Shown: positions 11,165-20,970 of the stretch, in pieces | Position numbering within the stretch: the stretch's first letter is position 1 | How the letters are laid out: each line of letters starts with the position of its first letter | Assembly (NCBI GenBank): GCA_002205965.3 | Contig: NADL03000523.1 | Coordinates: 1,918,798-1,982,797 of the forward strand | Origin: Kappaphycus alvarezii | Taxonomy: Eukaryota; Rhodophyta; Florideophyceae; Gigartinales; Solieriaceae | DNA: 64,000 nt | Direction of reading: 5' to 3' | The notes under the pieces: generated by a model | Databases searched by the model: none | What the model was told of the DNA's origin: nothing | What the model saw: the letters and a program-made list of their open reading frames with translations, nothing else | Translations under genes and position numbers: made by a program

Positions 11165-11783
11165 CTTATTTTCCATTCTCTAAATCAGATCCAAACAACT
11201 CCTCTAAAATATCCATGCTGTCCAAGCAGTCCCCACAAATATCTGCGAATGGCTCACAGCTCTCTATTCCCCCCTGGGAGATATCTAAACTACTAAAGAT
11301 ATCTCAATCCGGTTCCGGCGTCGGCACCACTTGTTCCATACTCTCCAGTCCAGGTTCCACAAGTCCAACACTTTCCATGCCCTCTGTTCCCTCATCCACC
11401 TCGTCCTCGTCCTCGTCCTCATCATCCTCATCATCCTCATCATCCTCCTCCTCCTCCTCCTCTTCCTCCTCTTCCTCCTCTTCCGCCTCTTCCGCCTCTT
11501 CCTCCCCATCCTTCCCCTGAGTCTCGTACACTAGCTCATGGGCTAACCATTTCTCAAAGGACTCCTTGCTCTGCTCCTCGACTTTCTCAGTCTCATCCTC
11601 ACTTACCTCCCTCGCCTCTTCTTCTATGAAGAGGCGGCGAACGAACTCGATGATTTTCTTCTTAGTTTGCCGCCGGATGTAGTCGTCGGCATCGGTTGGC
11701 CCGTAGGCGGCGAGACGGAGGCCATTGATGGGACGGGAAGGGCAGTTTTTGGAGATAGGGACAGAGGAGCGATTTGATGTCAT
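11165..11783 (-). pseudogene. LTR-encoded acidic protein (copy B, one nonsense codon)
   Basis: Same protein family as 41250-41978. The start at 11783 gives an N-terminal block ending in DDYIRRQTKKKIIEFVRR, then a long Glu/Asp tract, then the VVPTPEPD block. A TGA at 11304-11306 replaces a conserved Gly codon. The same frame continues after it through the conserved C-terminal block to a stop near 11165. It lies inside the LTR, upstream of the retroviral TATA box and in the sense orientation. The function is unknown. Confidence 0.75.
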
Positions 11784-11890
11784 ATTTCTGGAAAAGGTGT
11801 GAGCGGGGTTGCGGTTGTTGACAGAAAGGGTAATCAGCTTATCAAATTGTTGGTGGTAGGAGTGATGCTTCAGCGAGAATGCTATAGCAC

Positions 11891-11898
11891 TTTAAATA
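11891..11898 (-). promoter_or_regulatory. TATA-like box upstream of the acidic ORF
   Basis: TATTTAAA on the - strand, 108 bp upstream of the acidic ORF start. The equivalent box is 110 bp upstream at 42088-42095 and 50070-50077, and 77-82 bp upstream in two diverged copies. It is separate from the LTR TATA at 11031-11037. Confidence 0.55.
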
Positions 11899-12204
11899 GG
11901 GGCATATCTTTGGTAATCACCATGGTCTTGGTCAAAAAAAGGCGATACTGCGGCCTTGGATTTGCATGAATTCGGGGGCATCATAAAATCTGCGTGATAA
12001 AATATCGGAACTGAATTTGGGAGGCGAAGTGACCACTAATTGAAAGGCGTCTCTTTGAAGGGGGTGGACCAAATATTCAAACATAAAATAGAAAATGGAG
12101 TTGTACAGTGAATTTGGATTCATAAAGGAAAAAGATATTCAGAATTTGTTTTGGGAAGACAAAGGTAGGACGATTGGTCAGGGACGGATTTCAAGATGCG
12201 AAGA

Positions 12205-12310
12205 GGACCTTTTTCGTTCCGACAGATATATCCGGTCTATCCCATGGTTTTCCAGACAAACCTCCAATGCCGCTTGTTTGCTGGCTGGCCTCCCTCCCAC
12301 CGTCTGGTAG
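12205..12310. repeat. Dispersed short repeat (GGGATAG family)
   Basis: Carries, inverted, the block GGAAAACCATGGGATAG plus CGGATATATC found at 46150-46200, 47070-47120 and 62690-62740. It is followed in + orientation by the TTGC/TGGCTGGCC block that precedes it at the other sites. The two blocks therefore have opposite relative orientation here. No gene is visible in 12181-12462. Confidence 0.55.
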
Positions 12311-13557
12311 ATTGGAGTGCTATCTAGAGTTTTCGATGCATTGTACGGTTTCACAATTTGCTTGGCCAATATACGGTATCTACGCTCCGTTACAAATTTA
12401 CTGGGTTCCAACCCACATATCTACAAGAGTAAATTAACCCCCCATTTCAAATTTCAAAAGAAGCCATCAGTAGTATTTCACTTTTCCAAAGATATCACGC
12501 ACCGGTTTGCAGTGCCTTTCCCAATCCTAGCCAATCCTAGCTTTCTTAGATTGTACGGCGTGTAAACGATTACACAAATCTACATAGGAGTAGCCACAGT
12601 ACCCTTGCAGGGGCAATGGCCAGTGTCACACTTCCCGAGACACTTTATACTATTTGCGCAAATCTTATATGATGCAAAGTTTTGAAGAACTTCAGGGTAG
12701 CCATTCGCGCCACCACTCATACATCTGGCGCCCCCAGCCACGCTTCCAATCACAGCCGGACAAGTTCCAAAGCTCTGCCCAGGGAAGCACTTGACTCCTT
12801 CACTGCCATCGCATTGCTGATCGCATAGCGTGTATTTGCCTTTCTCGCGGGTACTGAAGATGTTCGGATCCGTAATAACATCACAAACCTCTCTGTCCTT
12901 CGTGGCGAATCCGGAGTTGACGTAGCATTCTAGGACTTGCCCGCACTTGGCGCAGTCCACTTTCACACATTGTGGTGTAGGGGATCCGGTTGGAACTGTT
13001 GTTGGATCTGGTGGAGAGGTGTTTGTCGGCATTGGGGTCACCGGGACCAGTATCATGGGGGTCGATGTGGGTGATGCGGATGGCGTCTGCGTTGCCATGG
13101 GAGTTGGGGACGGAGAAGGGGTTTGTGTTGGTGTAATATCAGGGGTGGGCGTCGGCGAAGAGGTTGACGTCGCTGAGAAAATAGGCGTTGGCGTAAGCGA
13201 GGGGGACGGGGTCGGCGAAACACTTGGTGACGGTGTCTGTGAATTCGAGGGTGTGACGCTTGGCGTCGAAGAGGTGGTTGGTGTGGGCGTCACCGATGTG
13301 CTCTCGGAAGGTGATGCGCTCGGTGGGGTTGTTGGTGCGGAACTGGGCGTCAGAGGTGGCAGAGTTTCGATCTCATTGCATATTCTCTCGAAGATCGGCC
13401 CCGCCTGATCTGCGAATGTGCCAAAATTAGTCACTTGGATGAACAAGCTGTCACTTGAGGCGATGGTTCGCAAATCGGGGCTCGACACACCGGTTCCGAC
13501 TCCGATTGCAGCAATCAAAGTTCCTGTCGCCTTGATTGCCTCTGCCTCATTGACTCC

Positions 13558-14794
13558 CAAGGGGAAAACTTTGGGTGTTTTAATGACTAAAAAAAAATAG
13601 GCTGTTATCCCGGATAAAATTGGTATGTGGGGGGAAAATTGGTTTAGTTTACTGCGAGTAATGGAACGGTTGGTTAAGGTACGGTCTTGCAATGTCACAA
13701 CCTGCGCGTAAGTCTAACACCTACTGATCTTCGTCCTCAATCGAATCTGGCTCTAATTGGTCGGCGACGTCGCTATCAACGTTGTCGCCTTCCACAGAAT
13801 TAGAGTGAGACCAATCCATCCAACTAACCGGCACCCACAGGCGCTCAGTTCCATACGGACCCTGCAGAGGCAAACCGGTGGTCGTCTCCATGCTTGTAAT
13901 AGCCTCGCCCGCGCGCCTAGTGTACGCCTGCCCATAGTCGACTTCGGGGTTGAATGTGATGGGGGCGGCTTCCGAAGAAGATAAGGGCTTCCCATCATCG
14001 ACAGATGATGAGCGTGAGGGGTTCGGTAGACATGAAGTGTTGACCGGTGGTTTGTTTGTTGTAGAGGCTGATGGTCCAGGGCTCATTTCCAAAAGGACCA
14101 AGTTGTTCGCCGTTTCCGAGCTCGTAATAGTCTCACCCGCGCGCCCAGTGTACGCCTGCCCATAGGCGACTTCGGGGTTGAATGTGATAGGGGCGGCTTC
14201 CTGAGAAGATAGGGGCTGCTTGTTACTTGTTTGTGACGGGCGTGAGGGGTTCCGTAGACACGGAATATTGAGAACGTGAATGGGCAAGTGAAGAGCAGCA
14301 AAATGCCGTCTTACGCGATGTGCCAGTAGTGCGATGCCCGCCAAAAGGGGGGGAAGAAAAAATCCACAATCACTACCGTGGCGAGCCATGGGTGTAATCG
14401 CTTGAAAAACTTCCGCTGTAAGCGCGATACTTACAGAAAGCGACGGCGACGAAGACAAGCGCTCCAGATGAACGGCTTTGGGTACGACCAGCAGGACCGT
14501 TTGGCTCAGGAACCCTCCCATGCTGGCAGGAGAACCGCCAGGGTTGAGCGCAGCAGGGTGCACTAAGCGTTGCGGTACTTGGTCGAGGGTGAGAGCCTTC
14601 CTGGCGCGAGAGAAATCGCCACTTGAGAAGGTCATATCCTTAGCCGATGCAACTAGAGCCCGAGCGTGGCAGAATGAAGGTTGGAGAAAGGCAGTCTAAG
14701 AGGGAAGGGGAAAGGGTTTAGGGGAGACCGAGACAGTGTCAAATATTTGCACTGCAGGGCGACCTGAAACTATTCTCCCTATGCGTTTCCTAAC
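13558..14794 (-). mobile_element. 1.24-kb inserted segment inside vWA copy 1
   Basis: Defined by comparison with copy 2, which reads straight across the site. CTCC is present at both borders (13554-13557 and 14795-14798), consistent with a 4-bp target duplication. The left end reads GGGGAAAACTTTGGGTG, resembling the inverse of the CACCCAAACCTTTTCCCC tail of the dispersed repeats at 47 and 62 kb. No transposase or terminal inverted repeats were recognised. It carries one ORF (13721-14635). Confidence 0.75.
13721..14635 (-). CDS. Hypothetical protein with internal tandem repeat (cargo of insert)
   Basis: 304-residue ORF filling most of the insert. I do not recognise it. Visible features: a hydrophobic segment at about residues 89-106 that could span a membrane, then two copies of a roughly 59-residue unit (about residues 126-184 and 202-258; period 76) each containing EAAPITFNPEV, YGQAYT, RAGE and I, then an acidic C-terminus. 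The repeat units have diverged but kept the frame, which argues that it was translated for some time. Whether it is expressed here, inside a dead gene, cannot be seen. Confidence 0.5.
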   Translation of the reverse strand: MTFSSGDFSRARKALTLDQVPQRLVHPAALNPGGSPASMGGFLSQTVLLVVPKAVHLERLSSSPSLSVSIALTAEVFQAITPMARHGSDCGFFLPPLLAGIALLAHRVRRHFAALHLPIHVLNIPCLRNPSRPSQTSNKQPLSSQEAAPITFNPEVAYGQAYTGRAGETITSSETANNLVLLEMSPGPSASTTNKPPVNTSCLPNPSRSSSVDDGKPLSSSEAAPITFNPEVDYGQAYTRRAGEAITSMETTTGLPLQGPYGTERLWVPVSWMDWSHSNSVEGDNVDSDVADQLEPDSIEDEDQ

Positions 14795-15348
14795 CTCCAA
14801 GAGGTTCTGTGTTATCTACTCCATCAGTAATCAGGACGATGAAACGAGGACCCAATGCACCTAATAGCGAATCCTGACATTCTTTGAGCCCAGCCCCTGA
14901 GGATGTTGCCCCGAAGGATCCCGCGAGTATGTTTCAATTACTTGGACAAAATCGACTGCGTCAGTCAATCCATTGATTGAGGATGCGGTGGTGGAAAATC
15001 TGGCTGCAGAAAACAAAGAGCCTGGAGCAAGCCCCTCGAGATCGTTTGTTATGGTGATGACTGCGGATCTCTGCTGCTCGTATTCTTGGTTATCGATAGA
15101 CCCGCTTTCATCAATAGCGAAGCAGATGTTAGCCGGACTGCAGCTGAGGTTGGCGGTTTGACCATTGACTTTGCCAAGAATAAAGCAGAACAGAGCGATG
15201 GTAACAATAGTTCTTGATTGCTTAGGGTTATACAGATTTCTTGGCGGCGGCAAAAGTTAGAGTACAGTATATGCCCTTGAAATGATGCGGTGTGCTTAAG
15301 GTGTAGACACGTCAATCTTGCAATAAGCCTGGAAGCTCTTATTCCCCA

Positions 15349-15356
15349 TTTATATA
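15349..15356 (-). promoter_or_regulatory. TATA box of vWA copy 1
   Basis: TATATAAA on the - strand, 96 bp upstream of the ATG at 15253. The identical box and spacing occur in copy 2 (39843-39850). Confidence 0.6.
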
Positions 15357-16529
15357 GCACCGATGCAATGGGGGTACACCCAGCGTCACCATGAATAAGT
15401 TCATCCTGTTACTCAAAACGTCACTGTTGTATGGCTGGCCTTACCCCGATAGTTTAAGGGATCACCGTATGCAGTCTCATGTGCGTAAGTTCTTTTGTGA
15501 GAGGAAATCCCTGGGTAACATCTGATTGAATGATTCAGTGCTGAAGGACAATACAGCTTCCTCCACTTTTGCCCTTCTTCGGGACCTGTTTTCGCGGGAG
15601 CTTGAAACTTTTTCTAGCTCCTGCAGGCCCTGCCTGGTGTCCGTGAAATATTTCCGCGCCCCATTACACAGAGGCCCCCCACACAGGCCCCAAGTCACGT
15701 TGAGTGAAGTTAGCCATCTTTTGAACTGGGCACAGCTCTACAGTTAAATAACCGTCTTTCAGCAGCTAGCGATGAGTGGGCTGTTATCGAAGAGAAGCAG
15801 CGACAAATGCAGTCGGTTTATGAGGGATAATTGCACCTTGCAGTCGGTGTAATGTTTGAATAGGACACTACGCATGAAAACCCCGTAGTACGGGCACCCG
15901 ACTGTTACAGGGGAGAGAAGTTGATCTTTAAATGTAAAGATACGAAGTGAGGGCAGAGACTACCTGGCCCGGTCGTCGGGAGTGCTCCTAATAGCTGTCG
16001 CCAGTCATGCAGAGTTTGTTATAATAACAGAGCTGTAAAGGAGACTGAGAGAATCTCTGGCGAAAATTGTATAGATGCCAGGAATATTGTCGGTGCAGTA
16101 AAGTAATTATTGCAGAAATGTAAAACGGTATGAAAGGATTTTTGACTTGGCCTCTCGAGCGGAAAGAAAGGATTATTCGTATATTGTAATGGAGATGTTG
16201 GCTAAACCCCGCAGAGTCGCTGTCAAGGCAATGCAAAACTTGGCCTTAATTCTGGAACATTCAAAAATTATGACATTTACAGAAATTTCGCTGAGACTCT
16301 GGCAGTCGCAAAATTTAGATGATGCATGAAATCTTAATATTACCGGGAATTTCCATACACTAGCTGCTTGAGAAGAATGTTTCGACAACTTTCCGAGGTC
16401 GGCCACAGGGTTTTGGCTAATCCTCCGCCATGTCTTCGGTGGCTGTGACTACGCAATCAATTGAGAGACCCCAACTGAGCCAGCCCAGGAACCATACCCC
16501 GCCAAATTTTTGATTTTTTTTTGTTAGAA
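15357..16529. other. No gene recognised
   Basis: 15357-16092 is the duplicated upstream flank of the vWA gene. It contains the empty target site CTTTAAATG at 15926-15934 that is filled in copy 2. 16093-16529 has no recognisable content. Confidence 0.5.
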
Positions 16530-16779
16530 CGATGGTTTTTATTTACTTGAGGCAGGGGGTAGCAGGTTTCTCAGCTTATATGGACTTCTCTGCTAACCAA
16601 AAAGTCTCAAATAAGCATACTAAAAGCCATAGGACACGGTAAAACAAATAATGTGGCTGATAAAGACTAATCAGAAGATTCTTTCACAATAAATATCTAC
16701 TTCTAGTCCTCGAAATCACTTTCTTTGCGGTCAGAACAAAACGAGTCCTGGAAAATATCTGTACTAAAAAGATAGGGGC
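16530..16779 (-). repeat. Old Gypsy-1 LTR, left part (split by element E)
   Basis: Diverged LTR sequence including the TTATATGGAC remnant of the TATA region and the stretch upstream of it. The R/U5 end is missing. The other part continues at 24176 beyond element E. Confidence 0.65.
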
Positions 16780-17295
16780 TGTTGTATTTCACTTCACAGA
16801 GCTTACAGATTTACACCATTTCACTGCATTTACTGTACTGTAGATTCAAACCACTGTTAGCCTGACAACCAGAGCTACTAGGCACTTTGCTGTCATTACA
16901 CTTTCCTTGCAGTTGTGAAAACAGCGTTTGATACCATTGGTACACTTGGAATAGTTACAGGTGCGTTGCGCACTGGGATATTATATCATTGCTTTACCAA
17001 TCAAAAGTCGCCTTGCTATTCCATGCCACCTGGACCAATGTACTTCTTACATCTTGTCAGAGTATGTCACTCGTGCCGACTACAATTCTGAAACCGCTAC
17101 TTACGATACCGTTAGGGCTGTTTTACGGGAAATCCTTTGAGTTCGCGACTGTTAGACTCTATTTTCCTGTAGTAAGTAGCTATCTCCAGTTCTATATAAA
17201 CCCTTGTTTGGAGCGGCCGGCTTAACCCAGCCAGCCTTAACCAAAGTTTCAACCACAGTTCTAACCATATCTGCTCGTGTGCAATTAACACCCCA
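16780..17295 (+). repeat. Element E 5' LTR
   Basis: Starts TGTTGTATTT. The right edge is taken from the alignment with the second LTR, with the last ~20 bp differing between the two. A TATATAAA lies near 17194, as expected for an LTR promoter. Confidence 0.88.
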
Positions 17296-17300
17296 GATCG

Positions 17301-17312
17301 TGGTAGCATCGC
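17301..17312 (+). other. Element E primer binding site
   Basis: TGGTAGCATCGC a few bases after the LTR. The TGGTAGC start resembles primer sites complementary to initiator Met tRNA, but the tRNA was not identified. Confidence 0.5.
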
Positions 17313-17876
17313 AAGTAGGTTGTGCCTCATTGTGCGTTTTTCCAATCCGCCAGTTGGAATACAATCTCTACTAGATTTTCCTCAGCTTCCCGATTGCCAA
17401 CAGAGACTAGCCTTGTGTTTTTCACTCTGACCCTTACGCGGTAACCCCCAGTGTCGAACAACAGTAATTCAAAGGGCCGCCCTCCGTCTCTCTCAAAGTA
17501 CGACTCAGAAGACCTCTCCGACTGTCGTCCCTTGCCCACCTCGCCATTTCTACTGCCTGGCGAGGATGAAGATCCCAAGACTCCGCCTCGTCCGTCGACT
17601 TCGAGATAGCCAATCGCCCTACTCAGCCCCGAGGAGCCCAAGACACAACGACGCCGACTGGCCAAGATCTCGCTTTACCCCGAGCACTTTCAGTTAGAGG
17701 AGCACCCCCCATTGTTACGGTTGAAGAGCCTCGCTCCCCTTTTCGATCTTTTGCCCTAACCCCCATAAACCGGTCTTCGATCCCTACCCACGGCCCCGAG
17801 GAAGCCGTCGCGTCCAACCGTCCCGAACACGTCAAGGCCACCAACAAGTTCGAGGGCTTCTCCAATAAGACTTCAA

Positions 17877-18182
17877 GTGCTGCCGGAAGCCGCCTCGGTT
17901 TCGATCCAAAGGGTGGTAAACCATAGCATCCGCATGGCTGGGCCCTCGAAAAGGCCGCGGATGAACAAGAATCAGAAATCCTCTCCGGTCCATTGCCTTC
18001 ATTGTAAAGTCACCTGCTTCGATGGCTTTCAGTACTTCGAGCACTTCCGTTCCCGTCGTCACATCTGCTGTACAAGCAAGAAGGAGTACAAGTGCAGAGG
18101 ATGCAATATTGAGGTGTTTAGTGAACAAAATCTTGTCCGCCATCAGAACGGGGCCCACCATCGAGTCACAGCCAGGCGTTGA
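17877..18182 (+). CDS. Small protein with two C2H2 zinc fingers (leader of element E)
   Basis: 101-residue ORF. Finger 1 is CLHC followed by 12 residues, H, five residues, H. Finger 2 is CRGC, 12 residues, H, four residues, H. A basic region (SKRPRMNKNQK) precedes them. Such fingers bind nucleic acid. They also occur at the N-terminus of some non-LTR retrotransposon proteins, and a possible non-LTR fragment lies at 18618-18890. The start is uncertain: the GC-rich stretch 17560-17876 could hold more coding sequence, but I see no continuous frame. Confidence 0.5.
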   Translation: MLPEAASVSIQRVVNHSIRMAGPSKRPRMNKNQKSSPVHCLHCKVTCFDGFQYFEHFRSRRHICCTSKKEYKCRGCNIEVFSEQNLVRHQNGAHHRVTARR

Positions 18183-18483
18183 AAGTAGTTTCTTCATTTT
18201 CCATTATAATTACTTGCTTTTTGACTAACAAAAAGGAAAATAGAGCAATAAGTTCATTTCTCAATCGACTTCGTATGTGTGTTGTGTTCACCCTTTCGCC
18301 GTGATTGCAAGCTTTCCTCTGCTTCCCCCAGATAATTTTAGTAGGACTTGCAATTGTAAGTCCGTGTCTCCATCAGGATCTAGGCAGGACAACCACCGCA
18401 AAGTAAGAATCGGAAGAAGGGCTACTATAACGCACCGGACGTGACTGACGTCAACCCTTACGTCAGAAGAGGAACTTTTTTAA

Positions 18484-18560
18484 GTGCTCCTGGCGGATTT
18501 GAACCCACGATCAATCCATCAAGAGCTGCTTACAATTAACCACTAAGTCACCAGGACCGA
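18484..18560 (-). tRNA. tRNA-like sequence (probable pseudogene)
   Basis: On the - strand: an A-box-like TGACTTAGTGG and a B-box GGGTTCAAATCC at normal tRNA spacing, and a 7-bp acceptor stem with one mismatch (GGTCCTG against CAGGAGC). The anticodon and T stems pair poorly, so the anticodon cannot be assigned. It is a tRNA relic or a tRNA-derived SINE head rather than a working gene. Confidence 0.35.
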
Positions 18561-18617
18561 GATTTGAAGGTGCAAGGAGAGCCAATCAGCATATAAATCA
18601 CAATTTTTCAAAAATCA

Positions 18618-18890
18618 TTGCTAACTGGCCCATCTTCTGCGCCTTACACGCCGAACTTCACGTTTCGATTTCTGGCCTTTGGTTCCCTAGGTGCCCCTTC
18701 CCCTGGTACAATTTCGTTTGTCGAGGAGTTAGTTCCGCGGATCGCGTCCAAGTGTCACTCGAGACTTGGCGTTATCCGCCGCCGTATCTATCAGCGACTG
18801 AGTTGTACCCTCTGGTCATCCATTACTCAAGCTATCCTGTCCCGAACCCCGATGCGCCTGGACGACGAGGTACATACGGTTAGATCTTAG
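18618..18890 (+). pseudogene. Fragment resembling the C-terminus of a non-LTR retrotransposon RT protein
   Basis: Open frame with LAFGSLGAPSPGTISFVEEL followed by an Arg-rich segment and SCTLWSSITQAIL. The pattern (FGxxG, FVEEL, then an R-rich helix and a hydrophobic end) resembles the tail of LINE-type polyproteins as I remember them. It is weak and could be something else. Confidence 0.25.
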
Positions 18891-19143
18891 CGGTATAGTT
18901 AGGACGCGCGCAGTCCCCAGTAGATACTGAATGCATTAAACTTCTTTCTTGGCGTTTTGAAAAACAAGCTTGTTGGAGCCTTCGCACCGTGAATAATTAG
19001 CCCAAAAACCATCTAAGAGACTCTCTCTTACTCTAGGTGTTTCAAAAACGTGTACACGTATTACTACGTATATAACGTAAGGTCGGAAACTCCTCTCAGA
19101 TACGCGGCCAAACACTGTTTCTGCCTTTGTAAACCTAATCGCT

Positions 19144-19884
19144 ATGGATCAGCGGCAAGTCACCCTAGAGTCCCTTACGCAAATAGTGCTTCAGTTGCAG
19201 CAGAATCTAAAACATGCCAATAACCAGATTGCTGCACACAGATCAGAGCTTTCTATTGCAGTGCAAAAGGTATCCTTCTTAGAATCTGAACTGGAAAACG
19301 CCAGAAACCAGGCCAGTTCGTCAGGTAATGCACCTATGGATACTCAGGCTGGCCAAAAGAAAAACAAGCCAACTACATAAACCGGAAAAGGATCAATTTG
19401 CGGCTGGTGTGTTCAGATGGACAGCTACCTCGGAGTAAATGATTGTAATGGACCCCTACAAATAGCACTAAGCTACTTGGCTGGCAATGCCCATGAATTA
19501 TGGATGATCCACTCCAAGACAGAAAAAGGAAAAGGAATAAATTCACAGCAGACCCTGAAGGGTGCTTTGATCCAGCGTTTTGAATCTTTTAACAAAGAGA
19601 AGATCGCTCGAGACAAGCTCGCTCGCTGGAGACAAGTCAAAGATGTTCCCACCTTAAACGAAGACTTCAACAAAATTATACTGGACATCCCCGATACTGG
19701 AGCTAAAAACCAGATAGATCGTTACTCTCGCGGTTTAAAGCCTTATGTCTCAAAGGCGTTGTGCACCAAAGAATACGTCAACCTCTCCGACCTAATGAGG
19801 GATGATGAGCGAGTAGAGTCGGCCTATTGGCGTTTTAGACCCAGTAAACTACCAAAGTTTTTTGGAGGAAAGAATGGAAATTGA
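19144..19884 (+). pseudogene. Element E gag
   Basis: A single frame with one stop (19378-19380). N-terminal coiled coil (LQQNLKHANNQIAAHRSEL), then a Retrotrans_gag-type capsid (MDSYLGVNDC, ALSYLAGNAHELW, FNKEKIARDKLARWRQ, YSRGLKPYV). The frame is lost after 19884. A decayed zinc knuckle (CRQKGQMAKNC) is readable near 20034-20066. Confidence 0.8.
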
Positions 19885-20003
19885 AACGCTTTTGCTAGAA
19901 ACAGCAATCCAGTACCGATGGAAATAGAGAACATAGAATTGATACCGGGGCTGAAATGAAACACTACCAAATTACAGAAGTTTGACAAAGAAGACCGAGA
20001 AAG

Positions 20004-20970
20004 ATGTATGCGCGAAGGTCTCTTTCTCAGATGCAGACAGAAAGGACAAATGGCAAAGAACTGCCCGAAATTCTGAAGGGACTGATTGAAGGTCCCCATT
20101 CAGATACATTCATTGAAGAAACATTAGAAATCCTTGAATTACGAAAAGAATTTCGAGAGTTATTGTTAAAGCAAACAAAAAGATCCATCTTGTTCACCAT
20201 CGGATCGAATGCAACATGCATTGAAACATTCCCCGCTGCATTCGAAAGAAGTAACAAGGACCCTCTCATCGTCACGATTACAATTGCTGGTGGGCCAGTA
20301 AGAATCAGTATAGACCCTGCTGGTGAGATCAACACTTTGAGTGAATCATTTTGCAAGAAACATCAAATAAATGCCCGAGATTCCAAAGAGCTTGCTGAAA
20401 TGGCCAACGTTGCGGACCAGATACTTCAATAATTGGTACATGCTGTCAATGTACATATTAAAACTTATACTGAGCCTCTGTAATGTACGGTAAGCCCATT
20501 GAAACGTTATGGTGCAATTCTTGGGAAAGAACGGTACGCCTCGCATGGCCAAAATCAATTACCTTAATAATGAGGTGAATTTCGAACACAACAGAAATTC
20601 ATTTGTATTTATTGCTGATGATGCTGTTTTGAGTCCTTCTGTACCTTTTAATACCATAGTTCGTGATTTCGATGAGAAAAAAGAGTTATTTGAAGTTTTA
20701 CTTAGACCTTTATATTCTAGTGAGCCAAGAGCACCAGTATACCCTCAAGACGTACAGAAGGTTCCAGAAACACTTTCTGATTTGTTTCTAGAGAAGCTCG
20801 CAAGAGGTTTGTCACCGAGAAAGAAACAGGAATTTGAAATAGAATTAAAGGAAGGAGCAGAACCACAGAAGAAAGGTCTCTATCGACTTTCTGACAAAGA
20901 GATGTCAGAACTACGAAAAAAGTTGGACGAGCTACTCGAAGCTGAGTTTTTAAGCCCTATTAAGAGCACC
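20004..20970 (+). pseudogene. Element E protease and protease-RT spacer
   Basis: Retropepsin remnant: ISIDPAGEINTLS stands where the DSGA-type catalytic motif is expected, so the Ser is changed. The frame stops at 20432 and resumes at 20509 with the segment leading into the RT (ETLSDLFLEKLARGLSP, KKGLYRLSDKEM). Confidence 0.65.

Larger units (their letters stand above)
3916..12180 (-). mobile_element. Gypsy-1 copy B, nearly complete Ty3/gypsy retrotransposon
   Basis: Reading on the - strand: a long LTR (about 12180 to 10724), a PBS-like TGGTACTC two bases after the LTR, intact gag, an in-frame UAG, pol with several lesions, a purine-rich tract, and a 3' LTR (4636 to 3916). The inner edges are firm. 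The outer (right) edge of the 5' LTR near 12180 is an estimate from where similarity to the other LTR copies fades. The two LTRs are of different subtypes (about 1.46 kb with an acidic ORF against 721 bp without), so this is probably a recombinant. No target-site duplication was found. Confidence 0.85.
10724..12180 (-). repeat. Gypsy-1 5' LTR of copy B (long subtype with acidic ORF)
   Basis: Inner edge at 10724 (TGATAGGGG on the + strand). The outer edge is approximate. The first ~320 bp (R/U5 side) match the other Gypsy-1 LTRs, including the TATATAA box at 11031-11037. Upstream in the sense direction lie the acidic ORF (11165-11783) and a second TTTAAATA box at 11891-11898. The outer segment up to about 12170 also matches 24600-24700 and 45790-45850, with a shared GTACAGTGAATTTG-like core, so it is part of the LTR. 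Confidence 0.75.
12580..15253 (-). pseudogene. Secreted vWA-domain protein, copy 1 (disrupted)
   Basis: Homologue of 38314-39747. Exon-like parts 15253-14795 and 13557-12580 reproduce the signal peptide, the MIDAS DESGS, the Ser/Thr/Pro linker and the Cys-rich C-terminus. It is broken twice. One C is missing in a C-run near 14914 (frameshift after the YSR segment), and a 1.24-kb segment is inserted at the codon region for LGVNE. The reading frame through the linker and C-terminus is still open, which suggests the damage is recent. Confidence 0.88.
12463..16092. repeat. Segmental duplication, vWA locus copy 1
   Basis: Highly similar to 38207-40728 in the same orientation, from the GCCATCA motif past the vWA gene and about 850 bp of its upstream region. 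Differences: a 1.24-kb insert at 13558-14794 present only here, a 113-bp insert present only in copy 2, a small AAGTTTAATGCGTTCGA-type indel, and scattered substitutions. Copy 2 is the better preserved gene. Confidence 0.9.

Noticed and set aside
11155..11534. Ser-rich and Leu/Ile-rich open frames on the + strand over the acidic tract (also at 41415-41924, 49371-49891 and 61612-61920)
   Set aside because: They are the complement of the Glu/Asp codon runs; nothing outside the low-complexity part is conserved in those frames.
12947..13408. Gly/Val-rich open frame on the + strand (also at 38681-39142)
   Set aside because: It is the antisense of the Ser/Thr/Pro-rich linker of the vWA protein, whose frame has a signal peptide, MIDAS and Cys-rich domain.
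13558..14794. Treating the 1.24-kb segment as an intron of vWA copy 1
   Set aside because: The ends are not GT-AG, it contains a long ORF on the same strand, and copy 2 reads straight through the site.
17327..17865. Two open frames on the - strand in the GC-rich part of the element E leader
   Set aside because: No recognisable motif and no copy to compare; GC-rich sequence gives chance open frames.
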